Of a stretch of 64,000 nucleotides of DNA, positions 17,037-25,894 are shown in pieces. The position numbers and the translations under genes were made by a program. The notes beneath the pieces are model-generated. The model was not told the DNA's origin. It was given only the letters and a program-made list of their open reading frames with translations, and made no database searches. The DNA is from Virgibacillus dokdonensis. GTDB lineage: Bacteria > Bacillota > Bacilli > Bacillales > Amphibacillaceae. Position 1 is the stretch's first letter. Every line of letters begins with the position of its first letter. Where the stretch lies: positions 3,409,333 to 3,473,332 of the forward strand of contig NZ_LT745763.1 in assembly GCF_900166595.1 (NCBI RefSeq), in the 5' to 3' direction.

Positions 17037-17075
17037 AAAAAGGGGCGCAGTAATATTACTTACTGCATCCCTTTT
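17037..17075 (+). terminator. Terminator after tRNA-Ala
   Basis: AAAAGGGGcGCAGTAA pairs with TTACTGCaTCCCTTTT, closing with a T-run. It lies immediately after the tRNA. Confidence 0.85.
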
Positions 17076-17089
17076 GCCATAATATGAAG

Positions 17090-17655
17090 AATGTGATAGT
17101 ATAGTCCAGCTCTTTCTAATCTATTTGTTACATCCCTTATTTCTTCTGACTTTTGCCCCCTCACTTATTACAAAAATCACCCCAAGTATGGGTTTCTATA
17201 ATTTTTACTATATTTATAAAAGCCATGCCTATTCATATACACCATTTTCTTCCTATTCTCTGGCGTATCAAAATGAATCAATTCTAAAACTAAATTGGTA
17301 AACTCCATAGAACCGTTTTATTTGCGACCAAATTTTTATCTTTTATTGCTTGTTGCTCTAGAAAACTGCCCTCAGGATGATAATTTTCATAATCATTCCA
17401 TATGTAAACTGAATTACCAGTATGGTTATAATTGTTTAAAACCCATTTTTCTCCAAAAAATCAACTGCACCACATATAGCTCCTATTGAATTTACAGTAG
17501 CCTCTAACGATATAGTATGAACGTTCCAGTCCTCTCGTTGATTTAATGCACTGCTAAATGAGCACCTTCCCAATCTGCAACTCCTCTAATATAAGAAATA
17601 ACGCCCTATTCATAATCCAATTTCCCTTCGAACAAAATTTGCCAAATTTCATGGA
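17090..17655 (-). pseudogene. Degraded, unrecognised coding sequence
   Basis: The minus strand holds protein-like stretches in shifting frames with several stops. In order from 17,630 downward they include YIRGVADWEGAHLAVH, then TISLEATVNSIGAICGAVDFLEK, VYIWNDYENYHPEGSFLEQ and VLELIHFDTPENRKKMVYM. The order and lack of overlap suggest one protein of roughly 170-190 residues broken by at least three frameshifts. I do not recognise the family. It sits between the tRNA-Ala and the VOC gene. Confidence 0.45.
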
Positions 17656-17656
17656 A

Positions 17657-18073
17657 CTATTCAGGGGCTACTAGCTCCACTTTTATTCGATCTGGGTCCT
17701 CAAAGTATACAGCATAGTGGTCATCTCCACCAGCAAATGGATGCTGCTTTTTATACAGTATAGCAATTCCTTTATTTTTTAATTTCTCCGTCATATCATC
17801 TACGTGTTGACGTGAATCAGCATAAAATGCAAGATGATTTAAACCAACTCGACATCTATGATAAGTCACATCCAGACATCGTTCTTCTGCTTGTACAAAA
17901 ACGATGTATGTATCACCTTTTTTCCAGCTTTGTCCACTTTCCCACTTTTGAAAAGAACGGTATCCTAATTCCTCCAGATACCACCCCCAAAACTTAGTGG
18001 ATGTTTTTAAATTAGAGACATATAACTCTATATGGTGAATAAGCCCTTTTGACAAAAAGTCCACCCCCAACAT
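17657..18073 (-). CDS. VOC family protein (glyoxalase/bleomycin-resistance fold)
   Basis: This protein of about 132-138 residues has the paired beta-alpha-beta-beta-beta units of the vicinal oxygen chelate fold. The first metal ligand is in LIHHIELYVSNL, a second lies in VGLNHLAFYADS, and the last Glu is in YFEDPDRIKVELVAPE. These enzymes include lactoylglutathione lyase, fosfomycin and bleomycin proteins and ring-cleaving dioxygenases, and the activity here is open. The start is unsure: ATG 18073 lacks a clear site, whereas TTG at 18055 follows GGGGGTGGA and would give MSKGLIHH. It stands alone. Confidence 0.8.
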   Translation of the reverse strand: MLGVDFLSKGLIHHIELYVSNLKTSTKFWGWYLEELGYRSFQKWESGQSWKKGDTYIVFVQAEERCLDVTYHRCRVGLNHLAFYADSRQHVDDMTEKLKNKGIAILYKKQHPFAGGDDHYAVYFEDPDRIKVELVAPE

Positions 18074-18184
18074 CTTCCAATTTTAATCCGTTTCATGAAA
18101 ATAATATTATTTTAGTTGGCATGTAAATAATTATACATTTTCGTGTCATATTAAAGGGTAAAGTGTTCTAAATGAGGTGAGATA

Positions 18185-18916
18185 ATGGAATATGCATTAG
18201 AACTATTAAAGATTTTAGGACGAGTTGCGACCATTTTGCCACTAGCACTATTTGCAACACTTTTTATGGGAAAACGCTCCATAGGAGAATTGCCGGTGTT
18301 TGATTTCTTAGTTATTTTAACTTTGGGTTCTGTAGTTGGTGCTGATATTGCAGACCCAGAGATAAATCATATTTATACAGCTATTGCAATTGTAGCAATT
18401 GCTTTACTTCAAAAAATAGTGGCAACGTGGAAAATCAACAATCGTAAAATAGGCCGCTTGTTAACATTTGAACCTACAATGGTCATTTATCAAGGACAAT
18501 TTTTAGTGAAGGAAATGAAAAAAATACAGTATCCCATTGATACTATTTTACAAATGTTACGAGCACAACAAATTTTTAATGTAAAGGATGTTGAAATAGC
18601 TATCGTTGAAGCAAATGGTTATTTATCTATTAAATTATATCCTGAAAAGGAAGCTGCACGTGTCGAACATATTCTAACGCAACAAAGAAGTTCCGCTAAG
18701 GGGATTGATGTACCAGTTGTTATTGATGGAACAATCTACAAACACGTTCTTTCTTCGAGAAATTTAAATACAACTTGGCTTTATCAAGAATTGGAAAGAA
18801 AAAATATTTTTGATGTAAATGATGTCTTTTATGCAGCTGTTAACGATCTGAATGAACTCCATGTTAGCATAAAAAACACAAATAATTCAGAAAACCTTCC
18901 ACCTATTCTACATTAG
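18185..18916 (+). CDS. DUF421/YetF family membrane protein
   Basis: This 243-residue protein has three N-terminal membrane helices (about residues 8-28, 35-55 and 62-80) and a cytosolic DUF421 region. Family marks include MGKRSIGELPVFDFLVILTLGSVVGADIADP and the later IVYQGQ-like MVIYQGQFLVKEMKK with the following LRAQQIFNVKDVEIAIVEANG. Homologues such as YetF and YrbG of Bacillus are often in sporulation or stress regulons, but no biochemical function is established. AATGAGGTGAG precedes the ATG. A fragment of repeat A starts at its stop codon. Confidence 0.85.
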   Translation: MEYALELLKILGRVATILPLALFATLFMGKRSIGELPVFDFLVILTLGSVVGADIADPEINHIYTAIAIVAIALLQKIVATWKINNRKIGRLLTFEPTMVIYQGQFLVKEMKKIQYPIDTILQMLRAQQIFNVKDVEIAIVEANGYLSIKLYPEKEAARVEHILTQQRSSAKGIDVPVVIDGTIYKHVLSSRNLNTTWLYQELERKNIFDVNDVFYAAVNDLNELHVSIKNTNNSENLPPILH

Positions 18917-18945
18917 AAAGCTTGGCTTATTACCAAGTAACTATG
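18913..18945 (+). repeat. Repeat family A fragment (copy 6)
   Basis: TTAGAAAGCTTGGCTTATTACC and AAGTAACTATG match the left hairpin region of the family. It begins on the stop codon of the DUF421 gene. Only the left third is present. Confidence 0.5.
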
Positions 18946-19185
18946 ACAAAACCCTCCGTTTTACGTATAGATAAACCCGGAAGCTTTATGCTTTGGTATG
19001 ATGGAAAAGGATCTCTCCTTTTCCTACATGAGAGAGCGTTTCAAGGACACCTATATGAAGTAGCAAAATGTTTAACTAAAACCGTCCACGTCCTCCATCC
19101 CTTGAACTTCTTCTATCTTTTTGCACAGCACGAAAGGTTTATTTACTCTTTAGATGCCCGTAATCACCCTCTTATATCGCAATGA
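18943..19185 (+). CDS. Hypothetical small protein (doubtful)
   Basis: An 80-codon frame runs from ATG 18943 to 19185, reading MTKPSVLRIDKPGSFMLWYD... and ending HPLISQ. It lacks a ribosome binding site and a recognisable family, starts inside a repeat A fragment and overlaps the end of niaR on the other strand by 22 bases. It may be chance. Confidence 0.2.
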   Translation: MTKPSVLRIDKPGSFMLWYDGKGSLLFLHERAFQGHLYEVAKCLTKTVHVLHPLNFFYLFAQHERFIYSLDARNHPLISQ

Positions 19186-19715
19186 TCCAACAAGAATCCT
19201 GCTTGTTTTAAAGCTATTTCTGCTTCGTTAATTTGTTCTTCTTTAGCAGCAACTAATGTATGCAGATGTACCCCTTCTGTAAGCTCAGACAGATAAGCTG
19301 CACCAGTAGAAGTAATTTTTTTAATAAATTGCTCTACATCCTTACGATTGGATACCATAATCGAAGCTGTTAGATCGCCATATACGAGATGTTCAATCGT
19401 TACATCCTTTACTGTCACACCATGGTCAACAATAATATTTAATTCTGCCTCTGCCTCATCAGGCGTATGCTGGCAAGCGATGGTCTTTTCTACACTCTCA
19501 GTAGCTGACGCTTGTAAATACATATACCCTTGACTTGTTGCAATAATTGGTTCGCTTCTCGCTTTTAACAAAGTCACATCGTTAACAATAACTTGCCGGC
19601 TGACATTTGTTCTTTTAGCTAATTCACTACCAGTAATCGGTTTGCTCGCATCCTTTAATACGCTTAAAATGAACTGCCTGCGTTCTTCACCAAGTACTTT
19701 TTTCTGTTTTTGCAA
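19164..19715 (-). CDS. niaR: NAD biosynthesis repressor NiaR (YrxA)
   Basis: This 183-residue protein has an N-terminal winged helix (about residues 10-65, GSELAKRTNVSRQVIVNDVTLLKAR) and a C-terminal 3H domain. The conserved histidines of the 3H domain are in CQHTPDEAEAELNIIVDHGV, EHLVYGDL and GVHLHTL. NiaR binds nicotinic acid or NAD-related ligands and represses NAD genes. The start must be the TTG at 19715, because a TGA lies just upstream in frame; the GAAGGAG site is unusually close to it. The gene overlaps nifS by 52 bases. Its likely operator is at 21001-21020. Confidence 0.92.
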   Translation of the reverse strand: MQKQKKVLGEERRQFILSVLKDASKPITGSELAKRTNVSRQVIVNDVTLLKARSEPIIATSQGYMYLQASATESVEKTIACQHTPDEAEAELNIIVDHGVTVKDVTIEHLVYGDLTASIMVSNRKDVEQFIKKITSTGAAYLSELTEGVHLHTLVAAKEEQINEAEIALKQAGFLLDHCDIRG

Positions 19716-20851
19716 ACTCCTTCACCTACTTCTTTATTTCTAGTTACAATTTCCTTTAATATTTTTACCAATTGCATAACGTCTTTTTCTTTCGTATCTT
19801 TCCCAAAAGAAATACGGATAAATTCCTTCTGCCTTTCCTGTGTGTATCCCATTGCTAGCATTGTTTTTCCAGCTGTCGATAACGCATGACCACATGCGGA
19901 GCCAGTTGATATACAAACACCTTTGCGATTACATTGTAACATAATGAATTGTCCTTCATAATGATGCATTGCCAAACCAACAATATGAGGAAGTTGCGAT
20001 ACAGGCGATTCAATCACTTGATAGCAATCCTTCAACTCACGCTTTAACTTTATTAAAAACAGTCGACGTAAAGCATCTGCATGATCTACTTCTGCTCTCG
20101 TATACTTTACCGCTGCAGCAACAAAAGCTGCAATACCTGGGGTGTTGACGGTTCCACCACGAACACCATGCTCATGGGTTTGTAAAGGAAAAATCCCTTT
20201 AATAGCCAACCTCGGTTGTATGTAAACTGCCCCTACACCTTTTGGACCATACAATTTATGCGAAGAAATGGAAAAACTGTCAACAACCTGATGCAGCTTG
20301 GAAAAATCAACTTTACCAAAGGCTTGGACAGCATCGGTATGAAAAATGATATTCGGAGGTAGTAGCTGTTGAATTTTTTGAAGTGGTTGAATAGCGCCAA
20401 TCTCTGCATTGACATAACTAATGGTTACCATTATTGTATCCGAACGAATTGCTTTTTCTAGTTGATGTACATCTACTTGTCCTCCTTTTGTATACGGAAT
20501 CTTCGTTATTTCAAATCCCTTATTTTCCAAATAAGCTAATGCTGAAAAAACAGAAGCATGTTCTGCTTGCGATGTGATAATGTGCTTTCCTTTGTTCGAC
20601 TGACTTAAGGCAAGGGACACAATTGCTAACTGATTGGATTCTGTACCACCTGATGTAAAATAAAGCCCTCTTGCCGGAACATGTAATAACCTCGCTAACT
20701 TTTCCCGGCTGTTTTCTAGTATTTCTTTTGCTTCTCCCCCAATATGGTGTATGCTACTTGTGTTTCCCCAAAAGTTTGCAGCTACCTGCTGATAAATAGC
20801 TAACGCTTCCTCATCCATGGGCGTTGTTGCAGCGTAATCAAAGTATAGCAT
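19664..20851 (-). CDS. nifS: Cysteine desulfurase NifS (NAD-locus type)
   Basis: This 395-residue PLP enzyme of the NifS/IscS class removes sulfur from cysteine. The PLP lysine is in SISSHKLYGPKGVGAVYI, the cofactor-binding histidine is in TDAVQAFGK and SQAEHASV, and the active-site cysteine loop is STGSACGHALS (about residue 325). The start ATG is preceded by GGGGAG. In Bacillus this paralogue stands next to yrxA and divergent from nad genes, and supplies sulfur for the NadA iron-sulfur cluster. The same arrangement is seen here, so the role is well supported. The C-terminus is extended into the niaR overlap. Confidence 0.93.
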   Translation of the reverse strand: MLYFDYAATTPMDEEALAIYQQVAANFWGNTSSIHHIGGEAKEILENSREKLARLLHVPARGLYFTSGGTESNQLAIVSLALSQSNKGKHIITSQAEHASVFSALAYLENKGFEITKIPYTKGGQVDVHQLEKAIRSDTIMVTISYVNAEIGAIQPLQKIQQLLPPNIIFHTDAVQAFGKVDFSKLHQVVDSFSISSHKLYGPKGVGAVYIQPRLAIKGIFPLQTHEHGVRGGTVNTPGIAAFVAAAVKYTRAEVDHADALRRLFLIKLKRELKDCYQVIESPVSQLPHIVGLAMHHYEGQFIMLQCNRKGVCISTGSACGHALSTAGKTMLAMGYTQERQKEFIRISFGKDTKEKDVMQLVKILKEIVTRNKEVGEGVCKNRKKYLVKNAGSSF

Positions 20852-21000
20852 GTTTATCTCCCCTCTTTCTTTCTGAAATTTATTTTTTTAGAGAAAAGAG
20901 CTCCTTCTATCTCCCTTCTTAGAAAACAACCTATCGATCTATGGAAGCCAGAACAGTATCTAATAAAAAACACTTGTATTTAGTTTAATAATATGTAATG

Positions 21001-21020
21001 ATATGTGTCAAGACACATAT
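21001..21020. promoter_or_regulatory. NiaR operator between nifS-niaR and nadBCA
   Basis: ATATGTGTC-AA-GACACATAT is a perfect 9-2-9 palindrome. It closely matches the TGTGTCTTGACACA-type NiaR boxes of Bacillus (from memory of that motif). A possible nadB promoter TTGTAT (20974-20979), 16-base spacer, TAATGA (20996-21001) abuts it, and TTGACA on the minus strand lies within it. Binding would shut both transcription units. Confidence 0.8.
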
Positions 21021-21037
21021 AAAAAGGTGAATTTACA

Positions 21038-22621
21038 GTGAAAAAGACAGACATCATTATTATTGGTAGCGGGATTGCTGCATTACAACTTGCCAACCAA
21101 CTTCAAGAGCAATTAAATGTGACAATAATCACAAAGAAAGCTATAACAAATAGTAATTCCTATCGTGCACAAGGAGGTATTGCTGCTGCTATTTCCACAG
21201 ACGATGACGCCTACGACCATTATCAAGACACGATCATTGCCGGTGATCAGCATGGGAATGCCACAGCGATTTATGATCTAGTTACAGAGGGCAAGCAATT
21301 CATGCATGACTGGGTTAAACTTGTCCCATTTGATACACATGCAAATGGAAAAATTTCTTTAGGCTTAGAAGGTGCCCATAGTAAAGCTAGAATTGCTCAT
21401 TGTGGCGGGGACCAAACGGGTAAATATGTCATCCATTTTTTGCTTGACTCATTGCGTTCCTCTACACGTGTTCACTGGATAGAAAACGAGATAGTCATCG
21501 ATCTATTACAAAATAAATCAGGTCGATGTATTGGCGTTACAACAAAAGACAAAAATGAAGTCTCTCATATGTATATGGCTAACCATGTCGTGTTAGCAAC
21601 AGGCGGTGCTGGTGAACTGTATACAAATACATCTAATGCTTCCTCTGTTACAGGCGATGGAATAGCGCTTGCTTACCGAGCAGGGGCAAAAATTTGTGAT
21701 ATGGAATTTTTTCAATTTCACCCAACACTGCTCTATATAAATGGGAAAAGTGTTGGACTTATTTCTGAAGCTGTTCGTGGCGCAGGTGCTAGATTAATCA
21801 ATGATTTAGGCGAGAAAATTATGAAAGAGGTTCATCCACAAAGAGACTTAGCACCAAGGCATATCGTTGCCCATCAATTATTTCAACAAGTAAATAGGGG
21901 CAGAAAAATATATATAGATATACGACAGGTAAGAGATTTCTCTACAAAATTCCCTGCCATAACAAAGATGTTGCAACAGCACGGAATATCTATGAAAACA
22001 GGTAAGATTCCTGTTGCCCCAGGCGCACATTTTATGATTGGAGGTGTCCTGATTAACGCATGGGGAGCTACCTCCGTAAAAGGTTTGTACGCCATTGGGG
22101 AAGTAGCTGCTAGTGGCGTCCATGGTGCCAATCGGCTTGCTAGCAATTCTTTATTAGAAGGACTTGTTTATGGAAAGCGCCTTGCATCCTATATACAACA
22201 GTTGGACAGTTCGCAGACGATGGATTTTATACCAAAGAAACAACATCGAGCTCAACTAACTGGCATTCCTTTTTCCAAAAAACAAATTCAACAATCCATG
22301 ATGCAAGCTGTTGGAATTATTCGTGATCATGATTGTTTATCCAAACAATTAAGCTGGCTAAATAAGCATCCCAATGACCCTTTTAGACAGATAGAACAAT
22401 GTAGTCTTTCCACCATTCAAAATTATTTTATGTGGATTGTCGCACGTCTTATCACAGAGGCTGCATTACTTCGGACAGAAACAAGAGGCTGTCATATTCG
22501 CGCTGATTTCCCGAATAAAGATAACGAACATTGGCTACAAAAACGAATCATTCATTACCAAAGTAATGACAGAATGGAGGTCACTTATGATACCCCTTAT
22601 ACAATTAAAAACCATACTTAA
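21038..22621 (+). CDS. nadB: L-aspartate oxidase NadB
   Basis: This 527-residue flavoenzyme oxidises L-aspartate to iminoaspartate, the first step of de novo NAD synthesis. It shows the FAD dinucleotide fold IIIGSGIAALQLA, the NSYRAQGGIAAAIS substrate-region motif, EGAHSKARIAHCGGDQTG, VLATGGAGELYTNTSNA and the late GEVAASGVHGANRLASNSLLEGL. The start is a GTG at 21038 behind AAAAGGTGA. It overlaps nadC by 35 bases. It is regulated by the NiaR box just upstream. Confidence 0.94.
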   Translation: MKKTDIIIIGSGIAALQLANQLQEQLNVTIITKKAITNSNSYRAQGGIAAAISTDDDAYDHYQDTIIAGDQHGNATAIYDLVTEGKQFMHDWVKLVPFDTHANGKISLGLEGAHSKARIAHCGGDQTGKYVIHFLLDSLRSSTRVHWIENEIVIDLLQNKSGRCIGVTTKDKNEVSHMYMANHVVLATGGAGELYTNTSNASSVTGDGIALAYRAGAKICDMEFFQFHPTLLYINGKSVGLISEAVRGAGARLINDLGEKIMKEVHPQRDLAPRHIVAHQLFQQVNRGRKIYIDIRQVRDFSTKFPAITKMLQQHGISMKTGKIPVAPGAHFMIGGVLINAWGATSVKGLYAIGEVAASGVHGANRLASNSLLEGLVYGKRLASYIQQLDSSQTMDFIPKKQHRAQLTGIPFSKKQIQQSMMQAVGIIRDHDCLSKQLSWLNKHPNDPFRQIEQCSLSTIQNYFMWIVARLITEAALLRTETRGCHIRADFPNKDNEHWLQKRIIHYQSNDRMEVTYDTPYTIKNHT

Positions 22622-23423
22622 GCCATTTTTTTTAGAAGATATTGGACATGGTGATATAACAAGTCAACATTTGTTCGATTATCATACGCAGGGGACACTT
22701 ACATTGCTTGCTAAAGATGATGGCATTTTTTGTGGGGCAGAAATAATCGAAGTCGGCTTTCCAATGGTGCATCCGCTTATGCAAATAAATCGCAAGAAAA
22801 ATAACGGTGACCAACTAGTGGCTGGTGATGTGATTGCAACTGCAACAGGACCCATGATCCATCTATTACAAGCAGAAAGGGTTATACTGAACCTCATTCA
22901 GCGAATGAGCGGTATTGCTACACGCACATACAAAGCAGTAGAAATGGTCAAAAACACAGATGTGAAAATTTGCGATACAAGAAAAACCACACCTGGATTA
23001 CGTATGTTAGAAAAACAAGCGGTGCGCTCTGGTGGTGGATATAATCATCGGTACGGTTTATATGACGCCGTGATGATTAAAGATAATCATATTGCCTTTT
23101 CGGGCTCTATAACCAATGCCGTACAACAAATAAAGTCCAAGCTCGGTCACACCGTCAAAATTGAAGTTGAAATTGAAACAAAGGATCAATTGCTAGAGGC
23201 AATCTCTAATAAAGTGGATATCATTATGTTTGATAATTGCTCTCCAGAAACTATTAAACGTTGGATACACCATGTTCCAAAAACAATCATTACAGAGGCA
23301 TCTGGTAGGATTTCGTTTGACCAATTACCTACATACGCGAATAGCGGTGTAAATTATATTTCATTAGGTAGCTTAACCCATTCAGCACCTTCACTGGATA
23401 TTAGTGCGTCTGTATATCGTTAA
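22587..23423 (+). CDS. nadC: Nicotinate-nucleotide pyrophosphorylase NadC
   Basis: This 278-residue quinolinate phosphoribosyltransferase makes nicotinate mononucleotide from quinolinate and PRPP. Marks are LEDIGHGDITSQHL at the N-terminus, ERVILNLIQRMSGIATRT, CDTRKTTPGLRMLEKQAVRSGGGYNHRYGLYD, MIKDNHIAFSG and VEIETKDQLLEA. The start ATG at 22587 follows AATGGAGG, within the end of nadB; the much longer upstream frame is not coding. The gene order here, nadB-nadC-nadA, is the usual one for Bacillus-type loci. Confidence 0.94.
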   Translation: MIPLIQLKTILKPFFLEDIGHGDITSQHLFDYHTQGTLTLLAKDDGIFCGAEIIEVGFPMVHPLMQINRKKNNGDQLVAGDVIATATGPMIHLLQAERVILNLIQRMSGIATRTYKAVEMVKNTDVKICDTRKTTPGLRMLEKQAVRSGGGYNHRYGLYDAVMIKDNHIAFSGSITNAVQQIKSKLGHTVKIEVEIETKDQLLEAISNKVDIIMFDNCSPETIKRWIHHVPKTIITEASGRISFDQLPTYANSGVNYISLGSLTHSAPSLDISASVYR

Positions 23424-23551
23424 CGCATGCACATGGATGTTCCCTTCCTATACAGGTATAGTACGAGGTAAGAAAAAAAATGCCGCTTTACATGCTACTA
23501 ACCAAAAATGTATACATTTTATATCGTATAAACGAAAGGGGTTTTTTATAC

Positions 23552-24658
23552 ATGGATCTACTTCAAGAACTGATTTCATCGACCAACTCTATTCCCGAAG
23601 AATATTTGCATGTATCACAACAAGAAATGGAGGAACGGGTGAAGCAAATAAAGAATGATTTAGGAGAAGCCTTATTCATCCCCGGTCATCATTATCAAAA
23701 AGACGAGGTTATCCAATTCGCCGATGCTGTTGGAGATTCCCTTCAACTTGCCCAAGTCGCGGCACAAAATAAATCTGCCTCTTATATTGTATTTTGTGGG
23801 GTGCATTTTATGGCAGAGACGGCTGATATGTTAACCACTGATGAACAGATCGTGCTCTTACCAGATAGAAGAGCAGGCTGTTCTTTAGCAGATATGGCTG
23901 ATATTTACCAAACGGAACGTGCTTGGGAGAAACTAATGCAACAATTTGGCGAATCCATCCTCCCGTTAACCTATGTCAATTCAACAGCAGCAATTAAAGC
24001 ATTTGTCGGTCAACATGGAGGAGCTACGGTTACATCTTCCAATGCCCATCAAATGGTGAACTGGGCATTTACGAAAAAAGAACGGATTTTATTTTTGCCT
24101 GACCAACATTTAGGTAGAAATACGGCTTCTGATCTCGGGATTGCTAAAACAGAAATGGCAGTTTGGGATCCAATCCAAGAGGAACTTCTTTTTTCTGGCA
24201 ATGTAAAAGATGTTAAAGTAATTTTATGGAAGGGACATTGCTCTGTACACGAAAATTTCACCTTAACCAATGTAGAATATATAAGAAAAGAGCATCCCGG
24301 CATGCATATCATCGTTCACCCCGAATGCAAAAAGGAAGTGGTTGATGCCGCCAATTATAATGGTAGCACGAAATATATTATTGAAACGATTAAACAGGCA
24401 AAAGCAGGATCTGCCTGGGCAATTGGAACAGAGATGAATCTTGTCCAACGAATCATTCACAACCATCCAAATAAACATATCATTTCACTAAATCCGTATA
24501 TGTGTCCATGCTTGACTATGAATCGAATTGATTTACCACACCTCCTTTGGTCTTTAGAAAGTATAAAGAAAGGAAAGCCTGTCAATCAAATTACAGTCGA
24601 TAAACAGACAGCTTGCCAAGCTCGTTTAGCACTTGACCGTATGTTGGAAAGGGGATAA
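23552..24658 (+). CDS. nadA: Quinolinate synthase NadA
   Basis: The 368-residue length equals the Bacillus enzyme. It condenses iminoaspartate with dihydroxyacetone phosphate using a [4Fe-4S] cluster. Cluster cysteines are in [21 protein letters not shown] or PECKKEV, and MCPCLTMNR; other marks are [12 protein letters not shown] and [10 protein letters not shown]. The long upstream extension is rejected because AAAGGGG precedes the ATG at 23552. A 128-base gap separates it from nadC. NifS encoded across the operator probably feeds sulfur to this cluster. Confidence 0.94.
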   Translation: MDLLQELISSTNSIPEEYLHVSQQEMEERVKQIKNDLGEALFIPGHHYQKDEVIQFADAVGDSLQLAQVAAQNKSASYIVFCGVHFMAETADMLTTDEQIVLLPDRRAGCSLADMADIYQTERAWEKLMQQFGESILPLTYVNSTAAIKAFVGQHGGATVTSSNAHQMVNWAFTKKERILFLPDQHLGRNTASDLGIAKTEMAVWDPIQEELLFSGNVKDVKVILWKGHCSVHENFTLTNVEYIRKEHPGMHIIVHPECKKEVVDAANYNGSTKYIIETIKQAKAGSAWAIGTEMNLVQRIIHNHPNKHIISLNPYMCPCLTMNRIDLPHLLWSLESIKKGKPVNQITVDKQTACQARLALDRMLERG

Positions 24659-24714
24659 GCGTAGACTTTTCTAATAACAAATCTACCCTCCCTTATAAAA
24701 GAGGCTTATGCAGA

Positions 24715-24755
24715 TAAAAGGTGATTCCTATATTAAATAGGAGTCATCTTTTTTA
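24715..24755 (+). terminator. Terminator of nadBCA
   Basis: AAAAGGTGATTCCTAT pairs with ATAGGAGTCATCTTTT (G-T pairs in the middle), loop TTAA-like, then a T-run. It lies 57 bases after nadA. Confidence 0.8.
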
Positions 24756-24758
24756 GGT

Positions 24759-24965
24759 TCCGCTAATAATGGTATTTGTTATAGTAAGTCATGTAATGAT
24801 TGATTTTCCATTTTAATTCCTTCATGTTTTGGATGATTCATATTCTACTTCATAAAATCTACTTCATCCTTTAGGTGACCAAAAAATGATTCTTGAGGAT
24901 CGTTGTCCAAACAGTTACCTCTTCGTGACATAGAGTGGTCCAATCCATACTTCTTTACTACAGGT
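24759..24965 (-). pseudogene. IS3-family transposase remnant (orfB C-terminal part)
   Basis: The minus strand reads VVKKYGLDHSMSRRGNCLDN, then DPQESFFGHLKDEVDFMK before a stop. The HSMSRRGNCxDNxxxESFFGxLK block is the hallmark of IS150-like IS3 integrase-core transposases and contains the last catalytic glutamate. After the stop, similarity fades over about 30 more codons. Both ends and orfA are gone. It abuts the toxin-antitoxin pair. Confidence 0.8.
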
Positions 24966-25034
24966 ACCATTTTAGTTTCTTCTATTTGTCATTTTTATTA
25001 TAATAGGAAGAAAATCACGGTATAATGTAAGTAT

Positions 25035-25051
25035 GTTATAATAGTAATAAC
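25035..25051. promoter_or_regulatory. Possible operator/promoter of the toxin-antitoxin pair
   Basis: GTTAT-AATAGTA-ATAAC is an inverted repeat just downstream of a TATAAT (25021-25026), about 50 bases before the antitoxin gene. Antitoxins of this class usually bind such sites to repress their own operon. The evidence is weak because the region is A/T-rich. Confidence 0.3.
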
Positions 25052-25095
25052 GTATGTATATAAGGACTTTTTTCGGCATATACTGAAAAAAGAAT

Positions 25096-25356
25096 ATGGA
25101 AATGAGTGTGGTTACAATGGAAAAAGAAACTCGGAAAGTGAGCAAGTTGGGAAATAGTTTAGGAGTTGGAATTCCAAAATCAATGGTTGATGCGTTAAAT
25201 ATTCGTCGTGGTGATGAACTAGAATTTGAAGTGAAAGAAAACGCTCTTGTGATTAAACGAAAAGAGAAGTTAGAAGATCAATTAGAACCAGAATTCCTTC
25301 GTATGATACAAGAAACTATGGAAGAACATGATGAATTGTTTAAGAGGCTAAAATAG
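25096..25356 (+). CDS. AbrB/MazE-family antitoxin
   Basis: This protein of up to 86 residues has an N-terminal swapped-hairpin AbrB domain: RKVSKLGNSLGVGIPKSMVDALNIRRGDELEFEV and then ALVIKRKEK. A C-terminal helical region (about residues 57-86, EPEFLRMIQETMEEHDELFKRL) is the likely toxin-binding part. The start is uncertain: ATG 25096, 25102 or 25117 are all possible and none has a strong ribosome binding site. It lies six bases before a Doc toxin. Doc normally pairs with Phd, so an AbrB-type partner is a mixed arrangement. Confidence 0.82.
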   Translation: MEMSVVTMEKETRKVSKLGNSLGVGIPKSMVDALNIRRGDELEFEVKENALVIKRKEKLEDQLEPEFLRMIQETMEEHDELFKRLK

Positions 25357-25361
25357 TTCCT

Positions 25362-25760
25362 ATGCGTATACATTATTTAACCGTAAAAGAAGTTACAATC
25401 ATACACTTCCTTATCATGAGAAAGTACGGAGATGGGGAACAAGCAGGAATTAAAGAGCAAGGATATTTAGAATCGGCAGTATATCGCCCACAGCAAACCT
25501 TATTTAAAGAAGATGCCTATCCAACTCTATTTGGAAAAGCTGCGGCATTTTTTGAATCATTAGCGCGTAATCATACATTTTTTAACGGAAATAAGCGTAC
25601 AGCATTTGCTTCGTTAGATGTGTTTTTGAAAAAGAATCATAAAAAAATTATTTCAGATACAAATGAGAATGAAGTTTTCACTGTGCTTGTAGCAGAAGGA
25701 AAATTTAAATTTGAAGACATCGTTCATTGGTTAGAAACTCATACCATCCCTTTAAAATAA
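25362..25760 (+). CDS. doc: Doc/death-on-curing family toxin (Fic fold)
   Basis: This 132-residue protein has the Fic/Doc core motif HTFFNGNKRTAF (residues 71-82), the variant of HxFx(D/N)GNKR used by Doc kinases, which phosphorylate elongation factor Tu and stop translation. Upstream features GIKEQGYLESAVYRPQQT and FGKAAAFFESLARN are typical of the Doc N-terminal helices. It follows the AbrB-type antitoxin directly. The motif looks intact, so the toxin may be active. An IS3 remnant lies upstream, in line with acquisition on mobile DNA. Confidence 0.88.
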   Translation: MRIHYLTVKEVTIIHFLIMRKYGDGEQAGIKEQGYLESAVYRPQQTLFKEDAYPTLFGKAAAFFESLARNHTFFNGNKRTAFASLDVFLKKNHKKIISDTNENEVFTVLVAEGKFKFEDIVHWLETHTIPLK

Positions 25761-25894
25761 AACAACAAAAGCAACAAATTTAATGCTTTCTTAATCTGGT
25801 AAAAAATTGGTTCCAATCTTCAAAGACAACAATGATTGGAACCACTCTTCATAAATTTCATCTATTTACATCTCTAACCCTTTCTCCAAAACAG

